Assembly (NCBI RefSeq): GCF_017901135.1
Contig: NZ_CP072801.1
Coordinates: forward strand, 124,001 to 188,000
Source of the DNA: Thiothrix litoralis
GTDB taxonomy: Bacteria > Pseudomonadota > Gammaproteobacteria > Thiotrichales > Thiotrichaceae
Length of the DNA: 64,000 bases
Direction of reading: 5' to 3'
Under the pieces are notes generated by a model that ran no database searches, had not been told where the DNA came from, and was given only the letters and a program-made list of their open reading frames with translations. Positions within the stretch are counted from its first letter, which is position 1; each line of letters starts with the position of its first letter. This document shows positions 44,740 to 53,647 of this stretch, in pieces. A program made the position numbers and the translations under genes.

Positions 44740-45066
44740 ATGAAATATTTTTCCATACAGCTCACATTGTTTTCAGTGTTAGCGATGCTCGCTAGCCAAG
44801 CATCAGCGCTGCCTGACAGTAGCGCCCCCCCTTCCATGATGGATATGTCATCAAAATTTGCAAAAAATCGCGCAAAATTAAGGGCTTATCAAGTAGATTA
44901 CCGAAGTTCAGGCACGGATATTGACCCCTTTGCGGTAGGTGCGCTGGGTACTGATGGTTGTAATCTCAATGTGGGTAATGTCGTGCTAGATGGTACCACA
45001 GGCGTGCCAAACGATATTACTGTATTTGTACAGGGTGATATTATGCAGTCTAATAACTGTCGTTAA
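44740..45066 (+). CDS. Small secreted protein of the curli-like cluster
   Basis: 108 residues from ATG 44740 (AGAGAGGGA in front); an upstream in-frame ATG lies inside the hairpin and is rejected. Signal peptide up to about ASQASA (residue 24). The mature protein has a charged helix-like start (SSKFAKNRAKLRAYQVDY) and a beta-rich end, CNLNVGNVVLDGT...DITVFVQGDIMQSNNC, with two Cys that could pair. I do not recognise the family; position between a curlin-like gene and a CsgG-like gene suggests a minor subunit, nucleator or anchor, similar in context to HfaA-type proteins. Confidence 0.65.
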   Translation: MKYFSIQLTLFSVLAMLASQASALPDSSAPPSMMDMSSKFAKNRAKLRAYQVDYRSSGTDIDPFAVGALGTDGCNLNVGNVVLDGTTGVPNDITVFVQGDIMQSNNCR

Positions 45067-45166
45067 CCAGATAGTCTATCTGAGTTATTACAATCTCTCC
45101 CTTTAGGCTGGGGGAGTGGATTCTTATTTTCAAAAAATAAAAAATTCTGGAGTGCAATGGCCTATT

Positions 45167-45952
45167 ATGAACAAAACAAAGCGCTTTGCTTTAAGTATTA
45201 TTGCTTCATTCATTTTGAATGGCTGTGTGAGTCTGGATTCAAAACTGGAAAGTGAGTTCGCAGAAATAAAACAAGGGCCACGTGGTGCGCCCTATAAAAG
45301 TATTACTGACTTTTCGGCTTCACTGCGTTGTATGGATGACTTAATGCTGTCAAAGAATGTCAGTAACATTCCTGTGATGATTGAGGATGTTGAAGATAAG
45401 ACTGATGCCATTAAAATGGGTGTTAGGGACATGCTGATTTCTGCCGTTTCCGAAATGACATTTAAGAGTCATGGTATTAAACTCATTTTGTACGGGAAAG
45501 ATTCGGGTAATCTTATTTCTTTTTTAAAGGCGGCGAACAATAATAAAGTTTATGAATCAGTGCCACTGTATGATATTCAAGGATCTATTAGTCAATTCGA
45601 TAAAGGTGTGATAAGTGCCGATGCAAGTGTCGGTTTATTTGCACGTCGTGATGGCGGTTTTGGTGCTGCTCGGGGTTCTTCCTTAAGTGTTGTTGCGCTG
45701 GATTTAAATGTCGTGAAGACAGCCGATATGAGTGTCGTACCAGGTGTTTCATCGAAAAACTCGGTAGCCATCTTTCAGAGAGGCGACTCACTGGATGCGG
45801 ATGCCAGCATTAGCAAGTTCGGTGTCTATTTCGATATTAACCTGAACCGTAATGAGGGGCAGGCACAGGCGGTACGCTCACTGGTGGAGCTGGCGGCGGT
45901 TGAGATCGTGGGTAAGCTGACTCGCGTGTCTTATGAGCAATGCTTGAAATAG
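45167..45952 (+). CDS. CsgG-like outer-membrane lipoprotein (curli/holdfast secretion pore)
   Basis: 261 residues from ATG 45167, close to the 277 of E. coli CsgG. The signal sequence ends in lipobox ILNGC (Cys 20). The remainder follows CsgG topology: PVMIEDVEDKTDAIKMGVRDMLISAV, then VPLYDIQGSISQFDKGV, a Gly-rich segment ARRDGGFGAARGSS where CsgG starts its membrane hairpins, SLSVVALDLNVVKTADMSVV and a final helical part LVELAAVEIVGKL. CsgG forms a nonameric pore exporting curlin subunits; HfaB is the holdfast homologue. Neither CsgE nor CsgF is encoded nearby. Confidence 0.75.
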   Translation: MNKTKRFALSIIASFILNGCVSLDSKLESEFAEIKQGPRGAPYKSITDFSASLRCMDDLMLSKNVSNIPVMIEDVEDKTDAIKMGVRDMLISAVSEMTFKSHGIKLILYGKDSGNLISFLKAANNNKVYESVPLYDIQGSISQFDKGVISADASVGLFARRDGGFGAARGSSLSVVALDLNVVKTADMSVVPGVSSKNSVAIFQRGDSLDADASISKFGVYFDINLNRNEGQAQAVRSLVELAAVEIVGKLTRVSYEQCLK

Positions 45953-45970
45953 TGTGTGCAGGTATCACAA

Positions 45971-45994
45971 AAACGCCCCTTTGATGGGGCGTTT
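45971..45994. terminator. Terminator between convergent CsgG-like and glnA genes
   Basis: Arms AAACGCCCC (45971-45979) and GGGGCGTTT (45986-45994) with a six-base loop; A and T ends allow use from both strands. Confidence 0.75.
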
Positions 45995-46023
45995 CTGTTG
46001 ATGCTGCTAATCTGCGCGAGCGA

Positions 46024-47433
46024 TTAGAGCGAGTAGTACATATCGAACTCGACCGGGTGAGTGGTCATGCGGAAGCGGGTGACTTCTTCCATTTTCAGGT
46101 CGATGTAAGCATCAATCATGTCGTTGGTGAAGACACCACCGGCAGTCAGGAACTCACGGTCTTTGTCCAGTGCGTCCAGCGCCATGTCCAGAGAGTGGCA
46201 AACCCGTGGGATGAGCTTGTCTTCTTCTGGGGGCAGGTCGTACAGGTCTTTGTCCATCGCTTCACCGGGGTGAATCTTGTTCTTGATACCGTCCAAACCA
46301 GCCATCATCAGGGCAGCGAAGGCCAAGTATGGGTTAGCAGACGGGTCAGGGAAGCGCACTTCGATACGGCGGCCTTTCGGGCTGGATACGAATGGAATGC
46401 GGATGGAGGCGGAACGGTTACGTGCAGAGTATGCCAGCATAACCGGTGCTTCAAAGCCCGGAACCAAACGCTTGTAAGAGTTGGTGCCAGGGTTGGTGAT
46501 CGCGTTCAGGGCTTTGGCGTGCTTGATAACACCGCCAATGTAGTACAGTGCGGTTTCAGACAAGCCTGCGTAGCCGTCGCCTGCGAAGGTGTTGACGCCA
46601 TCTTTCGCCAACGACATGTGGACGTGCATCCCGGAGCCGTTGTCACCGACGATAGGCTTAGGCATGAAGGTGACGGTTTTGCCGTATTGATGCGCTACGT
46701 TGTGGATAACGTATTTCTGGCGTTGTACCCAGTCAGCACGGGTCGTCAGGGTCGCAAAGCGTGTGCCGATTTCGCACTGGCCTGCTGTGGCGACTTCGTG
46801 GTGATGCACTTCAACCGGAACGCCGACTTCTTCCAGAATGTTACACATGGTGGAACGGATGTCTTGGAAAGAGTCAACCGGTGGTACGGGGAAGTAGCCA
46901 CCTTTTGTGGTTGGGCGATGCCCCATATTGCCGTCAGGGTAGACTTTTTCAGAGTTCCAGCCTGCTTCTTGCGAGTCGATCTTGACGAAAGAGCCGCTCA
47001 TGTCTGAACCCCAGCGCACGTCATCAAAGATGAAGAATTCAGGTTCAGGGCCGAAGAAGGCCGTGTCAGCAATACCGGTGGATTGTAGGTAGGCTTCTGC
47101 ACGTTGTGCAATGGAGCGTGGGTCACGCTCATAGCCTTCCATCGTGGTCGGGTCAACGATGCCGCAAGAAATGTTGACGGTAACGTCTTGAAAGAACGGG
47201 TCAACAAAGGCAGTGGCAGGGTCTGGCATCAGGATCATGTCGGATTCGTTAATACCTTTCCAGCCAGCGATGGAAGAGCCATCAAACATTTTGCCTTCAG
47301 TGAACGTATCTTCTTCCACAGTGTAGGCAGGGACAGTGACGTGATGCTCTTTACCACGGGTGTCAGTGAAACGAAAATCGACGTATTTCGCGTCATTGTC
47401 TTTGATCATGTTGAGAACGTCTTGTGCAGACAT
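46024..47433 (-). CDS. glnA: Glutamine synthetase type I
   Basis: 469 residues. GSI signatures: [31 protein letters not shown], the ATP-binding [30 protein letters not shown] and the adenylylation region [13 protein letters not shown], which has the Tyr that GlnE modifies. It makes glutamine from glutamate and ammonia. It lies 132 bp downstream of the type III gene, behind a terminator. A plain sigma-70-like promoter (TTTACA, 17 bp, TAACAT) can be seen on the minus strand between them but no sigma-54 site. Confidence 0.96.
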   Translation of the reverse strand: MSAQDVLNMIKDNDAKYVDFRFTDTRGKEHHVTVPAYTVEEDTFTEGKMFDGSSIAGWKGINESDMILMPDPATAFVDPFFQDVTVNISCGIVDPTTMEGYERDPRSIAQRAEAYLQSTGIADTAFFGPEPEFFIFDDVRWGSDMSGSFVKIDSQEAGWNSEKVYPDGNMGHRPTTKGGYFPVPPVDSFQDIRSTMCNILEEVGVPVEVHHHEVATAGQCEIGTRFATLTTRADWVQRQKYVIHNVAHQYGKTVTFMPKPIVGDNGSGMHVHMSLAKDGVNTFAGDGYAGLSETALYYIGGVIKHAKALNAITNPGTNSYKRLVPGFEAPVMLAYSARNRSASIRIPFVSSPKGRRIEVRFPDPSANPYLAFAALMMAGLDGIKNKIHPGEAMDKDLYDLPPEEDKLIPRVCHSLDMALDALDKDREFLTAGGVFTNDMIDAYIDLKMEEVTRFRMTTHPVEFDMYYSL

Positions 47434-47515
47434 GGTTGTCTCCTGATGATTGTAGGGTAGGACTTTTCTGATGATCGGGAATGTTACTCAGACTGAAGGG
47501 GGCTGTAAACAACGT

Positions 47516-47545
47516 GTGAAAAAAAGGGCGTGATAAATCACGCCC
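47516..47545 (-). terminator. Rho-independent terminator after the GSIII gene
   Basis: Read on the minus strand: GGGCGTGAT, two-base gap, ATCACGCCC (47526-47545), then a run of T (complement of the A-run at about 47518-47525). It isolates GSIII transcription from glnA. Confidence 0.85.
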
Positions 47546-47565
47546 TCGATCAGTCAGGTGTTAGC

Positions 47566-49740
47566 TTACTTGATGAACAGCATTTCGCTGTATTTAGGCA
47601 GAGGCCACATCTCGTCAGAGATCAGTGTTTCGAGTGTGTCAGCATGGGCACGAACCTCGTTCATCAGCTCGCGTACTGTGTCAGCCAGGAAGCGCATGTG
47701 GTCTTGTACGCTTGTAAAGTCATGTTTGGCACTGGCTTCGCTCAGTTTGCCTACGGCTGCCATTAATGCATTGGCTTCAGCAGCAATGCTTTTGGCAACA
47801 GCGTTGTCCAGTGTGATGCCAAGTTCTTGCAGGCTACCAGCGGTTGCTGACAGTTCTGACAGGTAAGTCACCGCCGCAGGGTAGATCATGGTGGTAGCCA
47901 TATTGATCATCAGCTTGGCTTCAACGTCGATGCTGTTGACGTACTGTTCTGCATATACTTCAAAGCGGCTGTGCAGTTCAACGGGAGATAGGACGCCGGT
48001 ACGCTCGAACAGGCCAGCTACCTCAGGGCTTAACAGCTCTGGCAGCGCGTCAGCAGAGGTTGGCAGATTTTTCAGGCCACGCTCTTCGACTGCTGCTTTG
48101 TGCCAGTCGGATGAATAGCCGTCGCCGCCGAAGACGGCATTGCCGTGCTGTTCCATCACGACTTTCAGTACCGCCAGTGTTGCGGTTGCAGCGTCTTTGC
48201 CGCCTTTCAGCTCAGCTTCCAGCTTGTCGGCAATCCAGTTCAGGGAATCAGCCAGCATGGTGTTCATGGCAATTAGGGGGCCAGAGACAGACTGTGAGGA
48301 GCCAACGGCACGGAACTCAAAACGGTTACCGGTGAACGCGAACGGTGAAGTACGGTTACGGTCGCCGGGGTCACGGTCAAATTTCAGGATTTGGGACAGA
48401 CCCAGATCCATTTGTCCACCTTGTTTGGTTTTGAGGAGCTTACCGTCTTTGATGTCTTGGAAGACTTGTTCAAGTTGGCTGCCCAGATAAACTGACAGGA
48501 TCGCCGGAGGTGCTTCGTTCGCACCCAGACGATGGTCGTTGGAGGCAGAAGCGATAACCGCCCGCAGCAAAGGGCCAAACTGGTGTACGCCACGGATAAC
48601 CGCACCGCAGAATGCCAGGAAGTGCAGGTTTTCTTCCGGCGTATTGCCCGGATCAAGCAGGTTGCCTTGGGTAGCATTGCCGACTGACCAGTTGACGTGC
48701 TTGCCAGAACCATTAACGCCCGCGAATGGCTTTTCATGCAACATGCACAGGAAGCCGTGGGATTTGGCGGTGATTTTCATCAGGGTCATCAGCAATTGCT
48801 GGTGATCGGCAGCCACGTTGGCAGATTCAAAGTAAGGGGCAATTTCAAACTGACCCGGTGCTACTTCGTTGTGATGCGTTTTGGCAGGGATGCCGAGGCG
48901 GTAGAGCTTGTCTTCGAGGTCTTGCATGAAGACTTGCACGCGCTCAGGGATAGCACCGAAGTAATGGTCGTCAAATTGTTGGCCTTTGGCTGGTGGTGCG
49001 CCAAACAGGGTGCGGCCTGCCAGCAGGATGTCCGGGCGGGCAGTGGCGAAGGCTTCGTCGATCAGGAAGTATTCCTGTTCTGCACCACAGCTTGAGTTGA
49101 GGGTGGCAACGTCAGTTTCACCCATCAGCTTCAGGACGCGCTGGGCAGCGGTGTTCATCGCAGCGTTGGAGCGCAGCAGCGGGATTTTTTTGTCGAGTGC
49201 TTCGCCTGTCCATGACAGGAACACGCAAGGGATCATCAGGGTTGCGCCGTTGGCGGTGTGCATGATGTAGGCAGGGCTGGTTGGATCCCATGCAGTATAG
49301 CCACGTGCGGCATTGGTCATGCGCAGGCTGCCGTTCGGGAAAGAGGAACCATCTGGCTCACCTTTGATCAGCAGGCTGCCACTGAAATCAGTGATGGCAT
49401 TGCCTTCTGGGCTGCTGATGATGAAGCCATCGTGCTTTTCTGCCGTCGCATTGGTCATCGGGTAGAAAATGTGGGAGAAGAATTTGGCACCTTTGGACAT
49501 GGCCCATTCTTTCATGGCAGCAGCGACGACATCGGCAGTTGCCGGGTTTAGAGGTTCACCTGTCTGGAAGGTTTTCTTCATGGCCTTGAAGGCATTTTTG
49601 GAAAGTGTTTCTTCCATGCGGGCCAGGTTGAAGACATCACATCCCCAAATTTTGCTCAGCGGATCGGTCTTGCCGAGATCCATCGGGGAACGTTGGCTGA
49701 TGGTGTGGATTGCTTGGGTACGCGCTAGATTGCTGCTCAT
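47566..49740 (-). CDS. glnN: Glutamine synthetase type III
   Basis: 724 residues, the size of GSIII. Family marks: FFSHIFYPMTNATAEKHDGFI near the N terminus, SCGAEQEYFLIDE, KTHHNEVAPGQFEIAPYFESANVAADHQQL, KPFAGVNGSGKHVNWSVG and the C-terminal GNAVFGGDGYSSDWHKAAVEERGL. GSIII forms dodecamers and is not adenylylated by GlnE. It has its own sigma-54 promoter and an NtrC site upstream, so it is the nitrogen-scavenging isoenzyme here. It is arranged in tandem with glnA. Confidence 0.95.
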   Translation of the reverse strand: MSSNLARTQAIHTISQRSPMDLGKTDPLSKIWGCDVFNLARMEETLSKNAFKAMKKTFQTGEPLNPATADVVAAAMKEWAMSKGAKFFSHIFYPMTNATAEKHDGFIISSPEGNAITDFSGSLLIKGEPDGSSFPNGSLRMTNAARGYTAWDPTSPAYIMHTANGATLMIPCVFLSWTGEALDKKIPLLRSNAAMNTAAQRVLKLMGETDVATLNSSCGAEQEYFLIDEAFATARPDILLAGRTLFGAPPAKGQQFDDHYFGAIPERVQVFMQDLEDKLYRLGIPAKTHHNEVAPGQFEIAPYFESANVAADHQQLLMTLMKITAKSHGFLCMLHEKPFAGVNGSGKHVNWSVGNATQGNLLDPGNTPEENLHFLAFCGAVIRGVHQFGPLLRAVIASASNDHRLGANEAPPAILSVYLGSQLEQVFQDIKDGKLLKTKQGGQMDLGLSQILKFDRDPGDRNRTSPFAFTGNRFEFRAVGSSQSVSGPLIAMNTMLADSLNWIADKLEAELKGGKDAATATLAVLKVVMEQHGNAVFGGDGYSSDWHKAAVEERGLKNLPTSADALPELLSPEVAGLFERTGVLSPVELHSRFEVYAEQYVNSIDVEAKLMINMATTMIYPAAVTYLSELSATAGSLQELGITLDNAVAKSIAAEANALMAAVGKLSEASAKHDFTSVQDHMRFLADTVRELMNEVRAHADTLETLISDEMWPLPKYSEMLFIK

Positions 49741-49787
49741 CTATTAACCTCGTTCGATACAGTAAATCAGAAATGATAGTGCTTTCA

Positions 49788-49803
49788 TGCAAACTTTATG
49801 CCA
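49788..49803 (-). promoter_or_regulatory. Sigma-54 promoter of the GSIII gene
   Basis: Read on the minus strand TGGCATAAAGTTTGCA, with GG and GC ten bases apart. The predicted start is near 49776, giving a 5' leader of about 35 bases. Confidence 0.8.
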
Positions 49804-49892
49804 TTGCCTGAAATCCCGCCCTGCACCTCTTTTTGTCTAAGAGATGAGGGGGGGAAGTTATTTGGCAATTCCCTTTATTAGTGCTTCATGAG

Positions 49893-51080
49893 TCATGAAT
49901 GCACTAATTTGGTGAAAAAGCCTAGGTGCTCGATACAGGTAATGCTGTCGCAGGCTTGCTGGAACGTGCGGATGGCCTCCGGGCTGGGGGTTTCTTGCAG
50001 CATCAGTTCGAGTTGGATCTTGCCATCGTTGTAATGCAGGGTGAAGTCGTCGATGGCTGGCCATAACGCAGCAGTGGCGGGCATGGCTTGCAGTGTTGCC
50101 AGTAATTCCTCACGGGAAGGCAGGTTTTGGCTGGGGTGGGCTGTTTCATCATCTTCGGGGTCAATGTGGATAATGACATCCTTGATGTCGGGGAAGCGTT
50201 TGCGCAAACGGTGCATGACCTGATCGCTGATGAAATGGCCTTCCGATACACTGATTCTGCCGTTGACCTGTAAGTGTGCGTCCGCCAGCACGTTGCCACC
50301 CATGCGGCGGGTGCGTAGCAGGTGGACGTTTTCTACGCCTTCAATGTCAGCGATGAAATCGTGGATTTCCTGCACTTCCTCAGGAGCCAGCCCGGTATCG
50401 ACCAGTTCACTGGTGCTTTCCATGATCAGTTGGGCTGCCATATAGAGGATCATGGCAGCGACGACCATGGCTGCCACCGGGTCAAGCCACGGGTAGCCGA
50501 ATTGCGCACCGGCAATACCCAGCAGCACGATGACGGAAGAAATCGCATCTGAACGGTGATGCCAAGCATTCGCTTTGAGCATGGGCGAGTTGACACGTTT
50601 GGCGGTGCGCATGGTGTAATGGTACAGCGCTTCCTTGCCGATAATCGCAGCAGCGGCAAAAGCCAGCGCAATGGGTTGGGGGATGGGCAGGGGAACGCCG
50701 GAAAACATGCGTCCCCAAGCCTGCATGAAAATGGCGACAGCCACGCCCGCCAGCATCAATCCGAGAATGACGGTGGCCAGTGTTTCAATGCGCCCGTGGC
50801 CGTAAGGATGGTTGTCGTCGGCTTCCTGATGCGCCAGATGTGAGGCAAATAGCACCACAAAGTCGCTGACCAGATCGGAAAGGGTGTGGAAGCCATCGGC
50901 AATCAATGCTTGTGATTGGGTTAAAAATCCGCCTGCAATTTGCGCTAGCGATAGCACGGTATTGAGCGCAGCACCCACCAGTGTGACTTTGCGGGTAGCA
51001 CTTTGGCGCTCCTCGCGGCTGATGTGCGTCGTTTCCGGCAGTATTTTTTCGACGTGATGGCTGTGGTGATGTCCGCCCAT
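49893..51080 (-). CDS. Cation diffusion facilitator (CDF) metal efflux protein
   Basis: 395 residues from ATG 51080; the in-frame extension upstream lies in the preceding gene and is not real. A His-rich start (MGGHHHSHH) leads into six TM helices with the metal-site motifs ALIADGFHTLSDLVSDF (HxxxD) and AWHHRSDAISSVIVLLG (HxxxD), then a cytoplasmic domain (EEVQEIHDFIADIEGVENVHLLRTR) and an additional C-terminal tail of about 90 residues. It exports Zn, Fe or similar divalent ions. The start overlaps the ThrB-TusA stop by one base. Confidence 0.9.
   Translation of the reverse strand: MGGHHHSHHVEKILPETTHISREERQSATRKVTLVGAALNTVLSLAQIAGGFLTQSQALIADGFHTLSDLVSDFVVLFASHLAHQEADDNHPYGHGRIETLATVILGLMLAGVAVAIFMQAWGRMFSGVPLPIPQPIALAFAAAAIIGKEALYHYTMRTAKRVNSPMLKANAWHHRSDAISSVIVLLGIAGAQFGYPWLDPVAAMVVAAMILYMAAQLIMESTSELVDTGLAPEEVQEIHDFIADIEGVENVHLLRTRRMGGNVLADAHLQVNGRISVSEGHFISDQVMHRLRKRFPDIKDVIIHIDPEDDETAHPSQNLPSREELLATLQAMPATAALWPAIDDFTLHYNDGKIQLELMLQETPSPEAIRTFQQACDSITCIEHLGFFTKLVHS
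49900..49916. promoter_or_regulatory. NtrC-binding site upstream of GSIII promoter
   Basis: TGCACTAATTTGGTGAA matches the NtrC consensus except for one base in the right half-site. It is about 125-140 bp upstream of the predicted GSIII start and lies inside the last codons of the neighbouring cation-efflux gene. A near-palindrome of about 32 bp (49877-49908) overlaps it. Confidence 0.7.
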
Positions 51081-52243
51081 TATGTCTGTCCTGTTTGCAG
51101 TACGATGATGTGTTCGCGGCCTTCGCTGCGGGTTTCCACAACCGTATGACCGTGAATGCGTGCCCAAGCGGGAATGTCGTGCAATGCACCGGGGTCGGTA
51201 CAAATGGCGGTGACGGTGATACCAGCAGGCAGGTTTTCCACCGCTTCCTGCACGCGAATCACTGGCATGGGGCAGAGCAAACGCCGTGCATCCAGAGTGA
51301 TGTGCTCCGCTGCACCCCGCTCTTCTGCGATACGCATGAGCAGTTTGTCGCGGAATTCCGCCGGGTCTTTTTGCAAAATCATGTCTCCGTCGCGTGGGTT
51401 GAGTTGGGCATCGAGCCGTGACAGCCAGAAACGCAAGGCGGCAGCCCGTAACGTGGCTTGCCAGTACCGGTATTCCAGTGGCTGCCAGGGGCGCACGGCT
51501 TGATAAGCGTTGATACAGGCTTGTGAACGGGGAATATCCAGCGAGCCATCGGGGTTGCAGCACCAGTCATTTACCACAATCGCCAGATCGTACAGCCAAC
51601 TGTCGGTGCAGGCAAAATACAGGTCGATGACACCACTCAAAGTGCCTTGCTGGAACAGGGCGTTATCGCGGAACAGGTCGGCATGAATAACCCCGGCAGG
51701 CAGTTGCTGGAAGGGGATGGTTTGTTGGTAGGCAAGCTCGGTTTCCAACAGGGCGGCAGGGTCAGCCTCCAGCCGGGGCAGGAGTGCGGCAGCCGTTTGC
51801 ATCCGCCATTCATGCCCCCGGTCTGGCGGGCGTTGCTGCGGGAAATCTTTGCCGCTGAGATGCATCCGCGCCAGCATTGCACCCAGTTCAGCGCATTGTT
51901 GGGTGGTCGGGTGGTCGACATGCTGACCAGGTAAACGCATCAACAATGCGGCAGGTTTGCCGTTTAGCTGGCTGAGCAAGTGCTCTTGATGGTTGGCAAG
52001 TGGGCGGGCGACGGGAATCCCGGCTTCCGCCCAATGCCGCGTTAGTGTGAGGAAGTAACCCAGTTCCGCCGGGGTATGGTGCTCAAACAGGGTGAGTACG
52101 TATTGACCGGTGGTGGTGGTGACGAAAAAATTGCTGTTTTCGACGCCCGCGCTGATGCCAGTGTGCGCCGTCAGCGTACCGAGCGGGTATTCCAGCAGAA
52201 AATGTTCCAGCTCGGTGACACTGACGGGGGTATAAACTGACAT
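51080..52243 (-). CDS. thrB: Homoserine kinase (ThrB2 type) fused to a TusA/SirA sulfur-carrier domain
   Basis: 387 residues. Residues 1-312 are an APH-fold homoserine kinase of about the normal length (316): YTPVSVTELEHFLLEYPLG, GISAGVENSNFFV, GVIHADLFRDNALF (catalytic loop) and GVIDLYFACTDSWLYDLA (metal Asp). Residues 315-387 form a complete TusA-like domain, ITLDARRLLCPMPVIRVQEAVENL with the CPxP Cys that carries persulfide. The kinase makes O-phosphohomoserine for threonine; the fused sulfur carrier is unusual and might link to sulfur transfer or regulate the kinase. Confidence 0.88.
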   Translation of the reverse strand: MSVYTPVSVTELEHFLLEYPLGTLTAHTGISAGVENSNFFVTTTTGQYVLTLFEHHTPAELGYFLTLTRHWAEAGIPVARPLANHQEHLLSQLNGKPAALLMRLPGQHVDHPTTQQCAELGAMLARMHLSGKDFPQQRPPDRGHEWRMQTAAALLPRLEADPAALLETELAYQQTIPFQQLPAGVIHADLFRDNALFQQGTLSGVIDLYFACTDSWLYDLAIVVNDWCCNPDGSLDIPRSQACINAYQAVRPWQPLEYRYWQATLRAAALRFWLSRLDAQLNPRDGDMILQKDPAEFRDKLLMRIAEERGAAEHITLDARRLLCPMPVIRVQEAVENLPAGITVTAICTDPGALHDIPAWARIHGHTVVETRSEGREHIIVLQTGQT

Positions 52244-52256
52244 AGACTCGCTTTGC

Positions 52257-52577
52257 TTACCAGGAGAAGAGTTTCCAGCTTGGAATCATCATGTTCTGGT
52301 TTTGGTGGGCATTCTGGCTTTTGCCTTGGGACGTGACGGAATCGACCAGATTATAGCCGTCAGTACTGCCGGTCGGCACGTAGCGGATTTCGCTGCGCAT
52401 GGCTTGCACCCGCTCTTCCTCAATCGTGCCGAAACTGTCTTCCGTGCGGATGGTTTCGACCTTGACCTTGACGGGGGTATCAGCCTCCGCCGCCGCGTCA
52501 GTGGTGGTATCTTCGGCATGGGCAGGCAAAGCAAACAGTGTGATTAGTCCCAGTGCCAGTAAAAGTTGTTTTGTCAT
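52257..52577 (-). CDS. DUF2782 periplasmic protein
   Basis: 106 residues from ATG 52577, with a signal peptide ending ALPAHA. The mature part has an acidic linker and the DUF2782-like stretch FGTIEEERVQAMRSEIRYVP followed by GYNLVD. A DUF2782 gene next to the homoserine kinase gene is a recurring pairing in gammaproteobacteria. The C terminus is longer than usual (QNMMIPSWKLFSW). Function unknown. Confidence 0.65.
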   Translation of the reverse strand: MTKQLLLALGLITLFALPAHAEDTTTDAAAEADTPVKVKVETIRTEDSFGTIEEERVQAMRSEIRYVPTGSTDGYNLVDSVTSQGKSQNAHQNQNMMIPSWKLFSW

Positions 52578-52579
52578 TG

Positions 52580-53305
52580 TTATAACTCCATGAATTTGGC
52601 GCGTTCTTCCGCAGACGGCCCCGATACAGCGCGTTCGTAGTAAGCAAAGATATGATCGACAATGGCGTCTGCGTCGTCCAGTACGACAAATAGATCCAAG
52701 TCTTGGGCTGAGATTGTACCTTGTTTTACCAGTGTTTGTCTGAACCATCCGACCAAGCCTTCCCAGAAGGGTGAGTGTACCAATACGATAGGAATTTTGC
52801 GGGTTTTGCCCGTCTGCACCAGAGTGAGAATTTCGGCAAGTTCGTCCAAGGTGCCGAAGCCGCCGGGCATGACCACGTAGGCTGAAGCGTGTTTCACGAA
52901 CATGACTTTGCGCGAGAAAAAATGCCGGAAATACAGCGAAATATCCTGATACTGGTTGGAGTGCTGTTCGTGCGGCAACTGGATATTGAGGCCAATACTG
53001 GGTGATTTGCCTTGTTGTCCGCCTTTATTGGCAGCTTCCATTATGCCGGGGCCGCCACCGCTGACTACCGCGAAACCGGCATCGGAAAGTTTGTGGGCAA
53101 TGGTTTCGGTGAGTTGGTATAGCGGGTTATCGGGTGGCGTGCGGGCGGAACCGAAAATGCTCACCGAAGGTCTCAAGTGGGCAAGACGCTCAAAACCGTC
53201 GACAAATTCGCCCATAATCTGGAAAATTTTCCAGCTTTCACGGGTCAGTTCCTGATCGCTAATGGGTTGCAGTACGGGGTGGTGAGCACGGGTTTTATCA
53301 TCCAT
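52580..53305 (-). CDS. LOG-family (TIGR00730) nucleotide-phosphate hydrolase-like protein
   Basis: 241 residues. The Rossmann-like fold with the LOG signature is clear: VSGGGPGIMEAANKGGQQ, the PGGFGTLDELAEILTLVQTGK motif and SIFGSARTPPDNPLY at the start. Members are often mislabelled lysine decarboxylase; characterised ones hydrolyse nucleoside 5'-monophosphates to base and ribose phosphate. The gene overlaps the BolA stop by one base and precedes DUF2782 by two bases. Confidence 0.85.
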   Translation of the reverse strand: MDDKTRAHHPVLQPISDQELTRESWKIFQIMGEFVDGFERLAHLRPSVSIFGSARTPPDNPLYQLTETIAHKLSDAGFAVVSGGGPGIMEAANKGGQQGKSPSIGLNIQLPHEQHSNQYQDISLYFRHFFSRKVMFVKHASAYVVMPGGFGTLDELAEILTLVQTGKTRKIPIVLVHSPFWEGLVGWFRQTLVKQGTISAQDLDLFVVLDDADAIVDHIFAYYERAVSGPSAEERAKFMEL

Positions 53306-53541
53306 CAGGCGGCTTCCGCTGGTGTTTTGGCGCGGATAGTCAGGGCGTGAAGCTCGCCAGCGGTAATGGCCTCATTGACGGCGGCGTAAACCAGTTGGTG
53401 ACGTTTGAGGGTGTTCAGACCTGCAAATACTTCGCTGATAACATCGGCTTCGTATTTGTAGCCATCACCGTTGATCGTGACCTGTGCATCCGGGATGTGA
53501 TCCTGAACCATTTTGGCGACGGCTTCGTTGCTGATACTCAT
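53305..53541 (-). CDS. BolA/IbaG-family protein
   Basis: 78 residues from ATG 53541 (GGAGC before it). It has the short BolA fold: IPDAQVTINGDGYKYEADVIS, then the helix-turn-helix-like stretch FAGLNTLKRHQLVYAAVNEAI with the invariant His in LKRHQ, and a final strand LHALTIRAKTP. These proteins pair with monothiol glutaredoxins to handle iron-sulfur clusters. It heads the minus-strand group running to the CDF gene. Confidence 0.88.
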   Translation of the reverse strand: MSISNEAVAKMVQDHIPDAQVTINGDGYKYEADVISEVFAGLNTLKRHQLVYAAVNEAITAGELHALTIRAKTPAEAA

Positions 53542-53647
53542 GGGGTGCTCCGGGTTTATAGTAAAATGCGCCATTATACTATAGCACTTGCCGACAACGC
53601 TTATTTCAGCGCGTATAATGGTGATAATTTAGGGTATATAAGGGTAG

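Noticed and set aside
46057-47007. 316-residue plus-strand frame opposite glnA
   Set aside because: Reverse-strand shadow of a highly biased gene; no start signal or known domain.
47434-47565. Sigma-54 promoter before glnA
   Set aside because: No GG-N10-GC pair of the right context was found on the minus strand; only a sigma-70-like pair of boxes is visible.
51081-51563. In-frame N-terminal extension of the cation-efflux gene
   Set aside because: It runs through the coding end of the homoserine kinase-TusA gene in another frame; the His-rich start at 51080 gives the normal protein.
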